Of a stretch of 5,595 nucleotides of DNA, positions 1-5,595 are shown piece after piece (within the stretch, counting starts at the first letter, position 1; each line of letters opens with the position of its first letter). The position numbers and the translations under genes are program-made. The notes under the pieces were generated by a model. The model searched no databases, had not been told where the DNA came from, and saw only the letters and a program-made list of their open reading frames with translations. The stretch is taken from assembly GCA_023253575.1 (NCBI GenBank), contig JALRGB010000306.1, positions 1-5,595 on the forward strand, in the 5' to 3' direction. The DNA comes from Verrucomicrobiales bacterium (GTDB taxonomy: Bacteria; Verrucomicrobiota; Verrucomicrobiia; Verrucomicrobiales; V1-33).

Positions 1-1
1 C

Positions 2-547
2 ATCACTGCCGAGACCAAGGGTTATGACCCGAAGCAGCACGCGGAATTCTACCCGCAGGGCGCCCGGATCACGTTTGAATTTCCAGCCAAGGGAGATCGA
101 GGTCCAGTCAAAATCATCTGGCATGATGGCGATTTCACCATTCCCCAGCCGGAGGAACTCACCCGGGAAAACCGCAAAGTGATCGGCAATGGGGCCGTCG
201 TCATTGGTGATCAAGGCAAAATAATGCACGGATCACACGGCGCCGGCGGCTGCCGCCTCATCCCCGAGGCCCGCATGAAGGACTTTAAAATGCCCGAAAA
301 ATCGATCGCACGAGTTAAGGGTGGACACCATCAAAACGACTGGCTCGATGCGATTCGCGCCAATCGACAGGCCGGCTCAAACTTTGAATACGGCGGCGCC
401 CTCAGCGAGATCGGGCTGCTCGGTATGATCGCCATTCGACGGTCCGGTACCCGGCTGGAATGGGACGCTCAGCAGATGAAATTCACCAATGACGAAGAGG
501 CTAATCAATTCATCACCCCGACTTTCCGTCAGGGGTGGTCGATCTGA
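2..547 (+). CDS. Gfo/Idh/MocA-family oxidoreductase, C-terminal part (5' end outside window)
   Basis: The reading frame is open from the left edge to the TGA at 545-547 and gives 181 residues, so the start and the N-terminal Rossmann NAD(P)-binding domain lie outside the window. What is visible resembles the C-terminal domain of the bacterial Gfo/Idh/MocA subfamily common in Planctomycetota and Verrucomicrobiota: an opening ITAET, the W-H-D-G strand around fragment residues 40-43, a GxxxIGDQGKI turn near 64-74, the HHQNDWLDAIR helix near 109-119, the SEIGLLGMIAIR helix near 135-146, then LEWD and a closing FRQGW. Relatives catalyse NAD(P)-linked oxidation or reduction of sugars and cyclitols, and many carry a Tat signal. 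Substrate and export cannot be judged from this fragment. The gene converges on the minus-strand unit and no partner gene is visible. Family assignment is by recognition of conserved motifs; no alignment was run. Confidence 0.9.
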   Translation: MTAETKGYDPKQHAEFYPQGARITFEFPAKGDRGPVKIIWHDGDFTIPQPEELTRENRKVIGNGAVVIGDQGKIMHGSHGAGGCRLIPEARMKDFKMPEKSIARVKGGHHQNDWLDAIRANRQAGSNFEYGGALSEIGLLGMIAIRRSGTRLEWDAQQMKFTNDEEANQFITPTFRQGWSI

Positions 548-622
548 GGGAGAGTTGCTGATGAGGCTTCGCGAAGTAACGCGGTGACCGGAGCGGAATC
601 TTCCAGACGGGACGGCGGCGGA
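548..622. other. Convergent intergenic gap without a clear terminator
   Basis: This 75-bp gap separates the stop codons of two convergent genes. It contains a perfect 10-nt palindrome, CTTCGCGAAG at 567-576, whose hairpin would be short, and no T-tract follows it on either strand. I see no canonical factor-independent terminator for either gene here. Termination may be Rho-dependent or may rely on convergence. Confidence 0.5.
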
Positions 623-2872
623 TTACCGGATCAAAGTTCCGGCTGGTGTTTGCGCTGCCGTCGGGGTGGCGCCGATGAAACGCACCGGAACGGTGATGCG
701 GGCATATTGGGGATGATTGGTGCGGAAGCTTACGGAAGCTTCCCTGCCGTCGCCCGGATTGAATCCGGCGGGGAAAGTAAGCTGGACCCGGCCCCACCGG
801 TTGTTCCCCTGCCGCTCGAAAGACAAGGCGGCATCGAGGCTCCCGGAGTAGGTCAGGTCGGTGACTTCTAGGGTGGCCAAGGTCGGATCGTGGCAGAATA
901 TAGTGATCGAAGCCGTCGTGCCGGTCCGCAGCGAAGCGGTGGCGAGATTGAGCTGGGTGGGCTGCACCACCACTGGATCAACCGGATTGATGTATACCGG
1001 GAGTTTCAGTTCCCTGAGTTTGGGATGGCCGAGCGGGAGCACGATTTCCGAATTTTGCGGACGGTCCCCCAGCTCCGGTACCGACACGGTCAATTGATAT
1101 TTCCGTCCTTCCTCGATGGGTTTCATTTCGGTTTGGAAATACGGGTTGTTGCTGGTGGCCCCGGCGATCTTTAGAGGTTCCTCATCCGTGACGGTGATTT
1201 CGACGGTGCGCGGTTCGATTTTAGTGCCTTTGAGAACCGATCCGAAGGAGACGATGGCCGGATTGATAGTGACTGGGCTCCAGATGAGAGCTTTGAGGGA
1301 AAGGCGGACCATGCCATTGGCCGCATTTGATTCCACATCCACGGTTTTAGTGATGGCTCCCATGAATCTCGCTGTATCTAGTTTGAGTTCAAAGGAACCC
1401 TGTTGGCCGGGAGCCACGGTTTGCTGCCACCCCTCGACGGTGGTACATCCGCAGCTCGCCTTGATGTGGGTGATGGTCAGAGGTGCATTGCCGGTATTGG
1501 TGAATGTGACCTGCTTCGCGGCGGGTTCGCCTTTGGTTACGGTCCCGAGATCAACTGTGGCTGAACTGAAGGTGATGACCGGGGCGGAACCCGATGACTG
1601 GTCTGCGGCGGGGGCGGTCGGCACGGGTACCGTTTTGGCGGTAGCAGTGAGAGTTAATTTCGGCATCACATCCAACAAAGCCGTCAGGGTTTCGGGACGC
1701 GGGGAACCAGTTAGCACTTTATTGAGGATCATGGTTTGAGGTAGGGTGGAGGCCCCGCTTTCCTGGCCATTCAGAGCCAATAATTCCTGCCCTAGGCGCA
1801 GGGTATCCTGCACCCAGCCCGATTGGGCCCATGCTAGTTCGTAGAACCGGCCGTTCAGTTGCTGTTCGATCAATTCCAGGACGGTCCGGGGGTTGGGCTC
1901 CAAGGCGCCCGTGATCAGTTCGTCCGATAATTTTCGATAGCATTCCGGGTCGATACGCCAAAGGGCCAGCATGATCCGGTGCAATTCGCGCGCCTCTGGT
2001 TCGTAGGCGGCGGGCAATAAGACGGCTCCGAATTGCCCGGGACGTTGTCCCGCCACTTCGGTCAGGGTCCGGTGCAATTCGCGGCAATGGGGGCAGGTAA
2101 AATCCGTGAGGGCGACCGCAGTGACCGTCGGATGGGGCAGGCCGATCGTAGGCAGGGTAGCAGGGTCGAGGGTGATCTGCCCGTCATATAATGAAAGGAA
2201 GCCAGAGTTGGGGTCGGAGTTGAGGGAGTGAGGAAGGGTCTGTTGCCCAATCCGTTCCGGTGCAGGGCTCAGGCTTTGGAGCATGGCCAGACTTATGACG
2301 GCAGCCAGCGGCAGGGCGAACATGGCTAGGCTAGGGCGGTCGAAGGAGGCTTGCGGGATTTTCCGGTTGGCCAGCCAGAGTGCCCCCACTCCCCCGACGG
2401 CCAGCAGATGGGCCGCCGTGCACCACGGGCAGAAGGCATGGAGGATGAAGGCTTGAACAATGGTGAACCAGAGCGCCCCGCCGAGAACCAGTCCGGAGGC
2501 GCCCCATTCAGCCCGGCGCTGCCACTGGGGCAGGCCTGGCCGGAGTGACGAAAACAGCATCGCCGCATAGACCACGGCACCCAGTAGACTGACCGGGATG
2601 CCCGCAGCGACACTCCAGCGGCTGTTTAGGATTTGCCCGTAACCACTGCCCGGACTACAGCCGGGCATCACCTTGCCGGCGGCGGATTGCCAGGCGAGAT
2701 AGACCGCGATGCCAAGAGCGGTACCGAACAGGACGGCGGCCGCCTTCCTCAGTCGGTCAATCGCGGCCGGATCACGCGGCCCGGCGACTCTGGGCGGGTC
2801 GCTTTTGGACGGCTGATTATTATCAAGGAAGGGACCGGAGAATTTCTTTGCAGCGGGCAATGGATGGTTCAT
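623..2872 (-). CDS. VKOR / DsbA-like / DUF1573 fusion membrane protein
   Basis: The 749-residue product appears to be a membrane-bound disulphide-forming enzyme with a large extracytoplasmic tail. Residues about 44-171 form a VKOR-like four-helix domain: TM1 about 44-62, a loop with Cys72, a conserved Asn83-Ser84 and GIPVSLLG turn, TM2 about 91-109, TM3 about 124-143, then TM4 opening with the Cys148-Pro-Trp-Cys151 site that in this family passes electrons to quinone. A fifth helix lies at about 184-201. Residues about 245-405 look DsbA/thioredoxin-like, with Cys260-Pro-His-Cys263 and a probable cis-proline at 378 (TLPQT). A Thr/Pro/Ala linker (about 409-430) leads to DUF1573 (about 432-525, with Cys474-Gly-Cys476) and two further Ig-like segments (about 535-627 and 634-734). 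The second VKOR loop cysteine is Tyr78. The ATG at 2872 is favoured because an in-frame TGA lies at 2891-2893; no Shine-Dalgarno is evident. The gene follows the 429-residue gene by 26 bp. Domain calls are by motif; client proteins are unknown. Confidence 0.88.
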   Translation of the reverse strand: MNHPLPAAKKFSGPFLDNNQPSKSDPPRVAGPRDPAAIDRLRKAAAVLFGTALGIAVYLAWQSAAGKVMPGCSPGSGYGQILNSRWSVAAGIPVSLLGAVVYAAMLFSSLRPGLPQWQRRAEWGASGLVLGGALWFTIVQAFILHAFCPWCTAAHLLAVGGVGALWLANRKIPQASFDRPSLAMFALPLAAVISLAMLQSLSPAPERIGQQTLPHSLNSDPNSGFLSLYDGQITLDPATLPTIGLPHPTVTAVALTDFTCPHCRELHRTLTEVAGQRPGQFGAVLLPAAYEPEARELHRIMLALWRIDPECYRKLSDELITGALEPNPRTVLELIEQQLNGRFYELAWAQSGWVQDTLRLGQELLALNGQESGASTLPQTMILNKVLTGSPRPETLTALLDVMPKLTLTATAKTVPVPTAPAADQSSGSAPVITFSSATVDLGTVTKGEPAAKQVTFTNTGNAPLTITHIKASCGCTTVEGWQQTVAPGQQGSFELKLDTARFMGAITKTVDVESNAANGMVRLSLKALIWSPVTINPAIVSFGSVLKGTKIEPRTVEITVTDEEPLKIAGATSNNPYFQTEMKPIEEGRKYQLTVSVPELGDRPQNSEIVLPLGHPKLRELKLPVYINPVDPVVVQPTQLNLATASLRTGTTASITIFCHDPTLATLEVTDLTYSGSLDAALSFERQGNNRWGRVQLTFPAGFNPGDGREASVSFRTNHPQYARITVPVRFIGATPTAAQTPAGTLIR

Positions 2873-2898
2873 GTGGATTTGAGTTATGTTTCAAGTTC

Positions 2899-4188
2899 TC
2901 ATGGGGAGGAAGTTGCGAGAGGAGTGGTCAGCCGGGAAAGCCGCTGGTTCAGGACATCCCTAGTTGTTTGCAGGACCGCTTTGGCGGTGGCATCCGGGGT
3001 CGTGGCAGCAATTTCCTCCACCAGTGCGAGTTGCCGGGCCACCTGATCCGGGGAGACTCCGCCCGGCGGCAGCCCTTTGTAGAAGTTCTGATTCCCAAAT
3101 CCGATATGCGTGGTCTTCTGGCGGTCAATGGGAGCCCCATTCTGCGCCGCAAACAACAGAGCATCAGGCAATTGATAGTAGTCGCCACTCAGGACCGAGG
3201 CCAGATAAGGCCATTGATTGGGGATTATCTTCCCAGCGCTCACCTGATCCAAAAGCACCGTCCGGGCTTCCGGGTATTGCAGCGATACCTGCGCAAGGAG
3301 CTCCACAGCAAGCCCGCTCAGACTGCTAGGTTCCGTCGCCATCCGGATCAGCGAGGGAATGCCCTCCCCCTCCGGAAGATTCGCCAGTCCGATGATTCCA
3401 TAGTATTTCCATTGCCGGGCCGCCTCTTCGAGGTCCGGTCGCGCGGCACTTCCGCCATACTTCTGGAGCACTTCAAACAGCGGCCCCACATCGTATTCGG
3501 CCAGCTCCCCGCGTTTGGCCATGGCGAGAGCTTGTCTGACTGAGTCCAGAATCGGCTGCCGGTGTTCACCTTCGGCCATGGATTCCAGATGGCGGGCCCA
3601 AGTGAGGATTTCGCGTGGATCGGCGGTCCTACGCAACGCCGTCAATGCGGCTTCAGTGCCGTCCGGTCCACCGATCTGACGGATCGCGTCAAAGAGCGCG
3701 TTTCGCACCGAGGAGTAGCCCAGTATTTGGCTGTCGGCCGGTACGAAATCGATGTCTTCGTTCAGTTCGAGAAAATCGCGGATGGCTGGAAGGCCGGCGG
3801 CACCCTGTTGGACCAAGGCCTGCCATTGCTGTTTCCAAGCAGCGGCCTGCTCCCACGACAGCGGAGTACCATCGTAGTTCGTGCGGCTCAAGGCTTCGAC
3901 CCACTGGCGGGTTTCCACCGAGGCCATGGGCCGCCTCGCCGGTGGTTCCAAGGTCACCGCCGGGTCGGTGCTCAGAGTGTCCGGGATCACCTCCTTGGTG
4001 GGGGACGCGACCCTCGGGGTGGCGCTGGACTCTCTGGGCGATTCCGGGGCCTCCGGTGAGGGGCTTGGGAACGGATAATACAGTGACAAAACACCGAGGA
4101 GTACTGCACTGCCGACGCCCAATGCCGTACGAACAAATCTACGGCGGTGACGGCTTGGCTGAATGAGTGGTTTCATGATGGGAGGCAT
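2899..4188 (-). CDS. Membrane-anchored helical-repeat (HEAT-like) protein of unknown function
   Basis: I do not recognise this 429-residue protein. Visible parts are a basic N-terminus (RHRRR at 13-17), one hydrophobic segment at about 21-38 that fits an uncleaved signal anchor, and a Pro/Ser/Glu-rich linker at about 39-85. The remainder is almost wholly helical, with helix-turn-helix units at about 130-420 (for example VRNALFDAIRQIGG followed by TEAALTALRRT near 161-187) that resemble a degenerate HEAT-type solenoid. It contains no cysteine, so it is not itself a disulphide substrate. The ATG at 4188 is the furthest start after an in-frame TGA at 4204-4206; the ATG at 4176 (Met5) is equally possible, and neither has a clear Shine-Dalgarno. 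The gene ends 26 bp before the VKOR fusion gene, so the two probably share a transcript. Opposite-strand frames here are rich in Arg/Pro/Ser and lack domain-like order, so this strand is taken as coding. The role is unknown; a periplasmic scaffold is only a guess. Confidence 0.8.
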   Translation of the reverse strand: MPPIMKPLIQPSRHRRRFVRTALGVGSAVLLGVLSLYYPFPSPSPEAPESPRESSATPRVASPTKEVIPDTLSTDPAVTLEPPARRPMASVETRQWVEALSRTNYDGTPLSWEQAAAWKQQWQALVQQGAAGLPAIRDFLELNEDIDFVPADSQILGYSSVRNALFDAIRQIGGPDGTEAALTALRRTADPREILTWARHLESMAEGEHRQPILDSVRQALAMAKRGELAEYDVGPLFEVLQKYGGSAARPDLEEAARQWKYYGIIGLANLPEGEGIPSLIRMATEPSSLSGLAVELLAQVSLQYPEARTVLLDQVSAGKIIPNQWPYLASVLSGDYYQLPDALLFAAQNGAPIDRQKTTHIGFGNQNFYKGLPPGGVSPDQVARQLALVEEIAATTPDATAKAVLQTTRDVLNQRLSRLTTPLATSSP

Positions 4189-4201
4189 GCTGAAAAATTT
4201 G

Positions 4202-4220
4202 ACTCACTGAGTTGATTCAA
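4202..4220. promoter_or_regulatory. Two adjacent small palindromes upstream of the 429-residue gene
   Basis: ACTCA-C-TGAGT (4202-4212) and TTGA-T-TCAA (4212-4220) are two perfect odd-length palindromes sharing one base. They lie 14-32 bp upstream of the ATG at 4188, in the AT-rich stretch most likely to hold the promoter or 5' leader. They could be an operator, or chance in a short AT-rich region. I found no convincing -35/-10 pair to anchor them. Confidence 0.2.
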
Positions 4221-4270
4221 TATCTGCTTAAAATAACCACTGGCCGGGAGCCGTCCGGTTGCTCAGGAAA

Positions 4271-4298
4271 TCAAAACCCGGCGGCCAAGGCCGCCGGG
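4271..4298 (-). terminator. Factor-independent terminator of the HYR-like repeat gene
   Basis: A perfect 10-bp inverted repeat (CCCGGCGGCC, two-base centre, GGCCGCCGGG; 4277-4298) is followed on the minus strand by TTTTGA (4276-4271). A very GC-rich stem plus a U-run, 37 bp after the TAA of the minus-strand gene ending at 4336, is the classic layout. On the plus strand the stem is not followed by T residues, so it acts in one direction. It separates the repeat-protein gene from the downstream two-gene unit. Confidence 0.8.
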
Positions 4299-4335
4299 CT
4301 GATGCGGTTGAATCGGATCGACATCGCGCTCCCGT

Positions 4336-5595
4336 TTAGGGGATTTCGAAGTCGATCTGCACATAGCCATTGCTCTTCAGGGTAGCTGACCGGGTGATGG
4401 GGCTACGTCCTAGTGGGGTTAGGGTGACGAATACCGTCGACTGTTTTCCGGTCCACTTGAAGTTGCAGAAGTACCAACCGTCGCTATCCGTCACGCCATT
4501 GGCGAGGATTGTCCCCTTGGAGTCTTTTAGCACCGCGGTGCAACCTGCCTTCGGGATCTTTCCGGTGATGCCGTCAGGCGTCGTGTAGGGGATGGTCGCC
4601 AATCCGCCGACTCCCGGCAGTTTCTTGAAGACGTTGATGTTGCAGATTGAGTCGCTCACGGATTCAAATCCGAAGGAAGAAGAGAAGGTGTAGGTTCCCC
4701 GATTCGGAATGATAATCTTACCGGTAGAATCTAAAACATCACCATTGGCGTTCGGCGAGTAGCCGGTTGAACCTTTTAGGCCGTAATCCAAGTGAATATT
4801 CAAATAGATAAACCCGGTGGAAGGCACGACGAGGGGCACGCTGAAGCTGGTCGCGGATCCGTAGGTCTGCGTAATATATTCATTCAGTCCCATCTGCGTC
4901 GAACCGACATAGAAGGCACGCTCTGGCTCGTAGCACTCTTCGCCGTTTTCCATGCGAACCGTGACCCCATCGTAGGCATGGATAGGTTGCGCTCCTTGCG
5001 TCACATAGGGATAGGGTAGGGTGATATTGAAGGTCACTGTGCTTCCGGCGGTTCCTTTATAGAATAGGTTGTAATAGGTTTGGCCCGGATTACTGGCAGT
5101 AATCTTGTATTTTGGGTGGTTTTTTGGATCTTGGGTCAAGAGCAGCCGGAAATCCTTGCAATCAGTCGATGGGTCCATGTCGTAACTGCACAGCGAACTG
5201 TTGGTCACGACAACTTTGCTGGTCGGCAGGCATTGGATGATCTGCTCATGGGTGACTTCGTTGCAACCGTCGGATACGGTCCAGCGACGCTTCACGACCC
5301 GGGGGCAGGTTCCTTCTCCGGAGTCTGTTATGTCTTCATAGCTCGTGGTCACCGTGCCACAGTTATCCGCATTCACTACGGGTGTACCGGTATTCCGTGG
5401 ATCAATGTCACACTCGGCGCAGGTCAGATTCACGTCGGCAAGCCACACGGGCACAAGAGGCGGAGTCGTGTCAACCACGGTCAGGGTTTGCGAAGCGGTG
5501 GCTTCATTGCCGCAGTCATCGATGGCGGTCCAAGTCCGGGTGATGACGGTCGGGCAGGTTCCCACCGAAGTCTCGGTGAAGGTGACCGGGCCGAT
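4336..5595 (-). CDS. Cysteine-rich secreted or surface protein with HYR-like repeats, C-terminal part
   Basis: The frame is open from the right edge to the TAA at 4336-4338 (419 residues); the true start lies outside the window, and the GTG at 5563-5565 sits inside a repeat and is not a start. The fragment opens with two HYR-like repeat units (GTCP, R.WT, D.CGN, DTTPP), a pattern found in tandem in large extracellular proteins. An unrecognised beta-rich region follows (about 123-320), then a C-terminal domain (about 345-419) with VTDSDGWYFCNF that resembles SdrD-B, Cna-B or carboxypeptidase-regulatory-like beta-sandwich modules. The fragment has 14 cysteines, an even number, which suggests structural disulphides outside the cytoplasm. 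I see no sortase LPxTG motif, no C-terminal hydrophobic anchor and no clear sorting signal; it ends in FEIP. The likely role is a cell-surface or matrix component, inferred only from domain style. It has its own terminator and so is probably transcribed apart from the downstream pair. Confidence 0.85.
   Translation of the reverse strand: MGPVTFTETSVGTCPTVITRTWTAIDDCGNEATASQTLTVVDTTPPLVPVWLADVNLTCAECDIDPRNTGTPVVNADNCGTVTTSYEDITDSGEGTCPRVVKRRWTVSDGCNEVTHEQIIQCLPTSKVVVTNSSLCSYDMDPSTDCKDFRLLLTQDPKNHPKYKITASNPGQTYYNLFYKGTAGSTVTFNITLPYPYVTQGAQPIHAYDGVTVRMENGEECYEPERAFYVGSTQMGLNEYITQTYGSATSFSVPLVVPSTGFIYLNIHLDYGLKGSTGYSPNANGDVLDSTGKIIIPNRGTYTFSSSFGFESVSDSICNINVFKKLPGVGGLATIPYTTPDGITGKIPKAGCTAVLKDSKGTILANGVTDSDGWYFCNFKWTGKQSTVFVTLTPLGRSPITRSATLKSNGYVQIDFEIP
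5230..5595 (-). repeat. Last two HYR-like repeat units of the surface protein
   Basis: Unit 1 (5458-5595, cut by the edge) carries GTCP-TVITRTWT-x-D-D-CGN and ends in VDTTPP. Unit 2 (5230-5457) repeats the pattern as GTCP-RVVKRRWT-x-SDGC-N but ends in IIQCLP, and it has lost the Gly of CGN. The DNA keeps little identity beyond short blocks such as GGGCAGGTTCC, so the repeats are old at protein level. Divergence of the last unit fits the end of a tandem array; more units probably lie beyond the window. Confidence 0.7.

Noticed and set aside
514..537. Imperfect hairpin CACCCCGAC / GTC-A-GGGGTG at the 3' end of the oxidoreductase gene
   Set aside because: It has a 9-bp stem with one bulge, but no T-run on either strand, and it encodes the conserved C-terminus (TPTFRQGW). 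Not counted as a terminator, though it could slow convergent transcription.
723..743. Inverted repeat GGAAGCTT-ACGG-AAGCTTCC, also a 9-nt direct repeat CGGAAGCTT
   Set aside because: It lies inside the last Ig-like segment, encoding ordinary strand residues (EASVSFR), far from a gene end and with no T-tract. Most likely chance.
1116..1739. 207-codon open frame on the plus strand, opposite the DUF1573 region
   Set aside because: It is antisense to a well-supported multidomain gene, its product has no domain-like order, and it has no independent start context. It is a by-product of GC-rich codon use on the other strand.
2848..4166. Plus-strand open frames (2848-3543, 3562-4059, 3615-4166) opposite the 429-residue gene
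   Set aside because: Products are Arg/Pro/Ser-rich and overlap one another in different frames. The minus-strand frame spans the whole region with an anchor, linker and regular helices, so it is the coding one.
5563..5565. GTG as the start of the HYR-like gene
   Set aside because: The frame stays open to the window edge and the upstream residues (VTFTETS) continue the repeat pattern, so the gene begins beyond the window.

Overview
The window (5,595 bp) looks like chromosome of an environmental bacterium, most likely of the Verrucomicrobiota/Planctomycetota group. Three things suggest this: a Gfo/Idh/MocA oxidoreductase C-terminus of the type abundant in those phyla, DUF1573 Ig-like domains fused to a redox module, and a large secreted protein with HYR-like 'GTCP…RTWT…D.CGN…DTTPP' repeats. 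The lineage is inferred from protein style, not from a marker gene. I see no mobile element, CRISPR array, tRNA or rRNA.

Layout. (1) Bases 2-547, + strand: the last 181 codons of a Gfo/Idh/MocA-family oxidoreductase, cut by the left edge. (2) Bases 548-622: a short convergent gap with no convincing terminator. (3) Bases 623-2872, - strand: a 749-residue membrane protein that joins a VKOR-type quinone-linked disulphide reductase domain, a DsbA/thioredoxin-like domain with a CPHC site, and a three-part DUF1573/Ig-like tail. (4) Bases 2899-4188, - strand: a 429-residue, cysteine-free, membrane-anchored helical-repeat protein of unknown function. It lies 26 bp upstream of the VKOR fusion gene and is probably co-transcribed with it. 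(5) Bases 4189-4335: an intergenic gap with a strong factor-independent terminator for the next gene and small palindromes ahead of gene 4. (6) Bases 4336-5595, - strand: the C-terminal 419 residues of a cysteine-rich secreted or surface protein with HYR-like repeats, cut by the right edge.

How they may fit together. The two-gene unit at 623-4188 looks like an envelope module: an anchored helical scaffold plus a membrane-bound disulphide-forming enzyme with a large extracytoplasmic Ig-like tail. The adjacent, separately terminated gene encodes a cysteine-rich exported protein, a plausible client for disulphide formation. The most unusual detail is in the VKOR domain. One of the two loop cysteines of the electron relay is a tyrosine (Tyr78), while the other loop cysteine (Cys72) and the CPWC quinone-proximal pair remain. 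The oxidoreductase at the left edge is convergent and probably unrelated in function.
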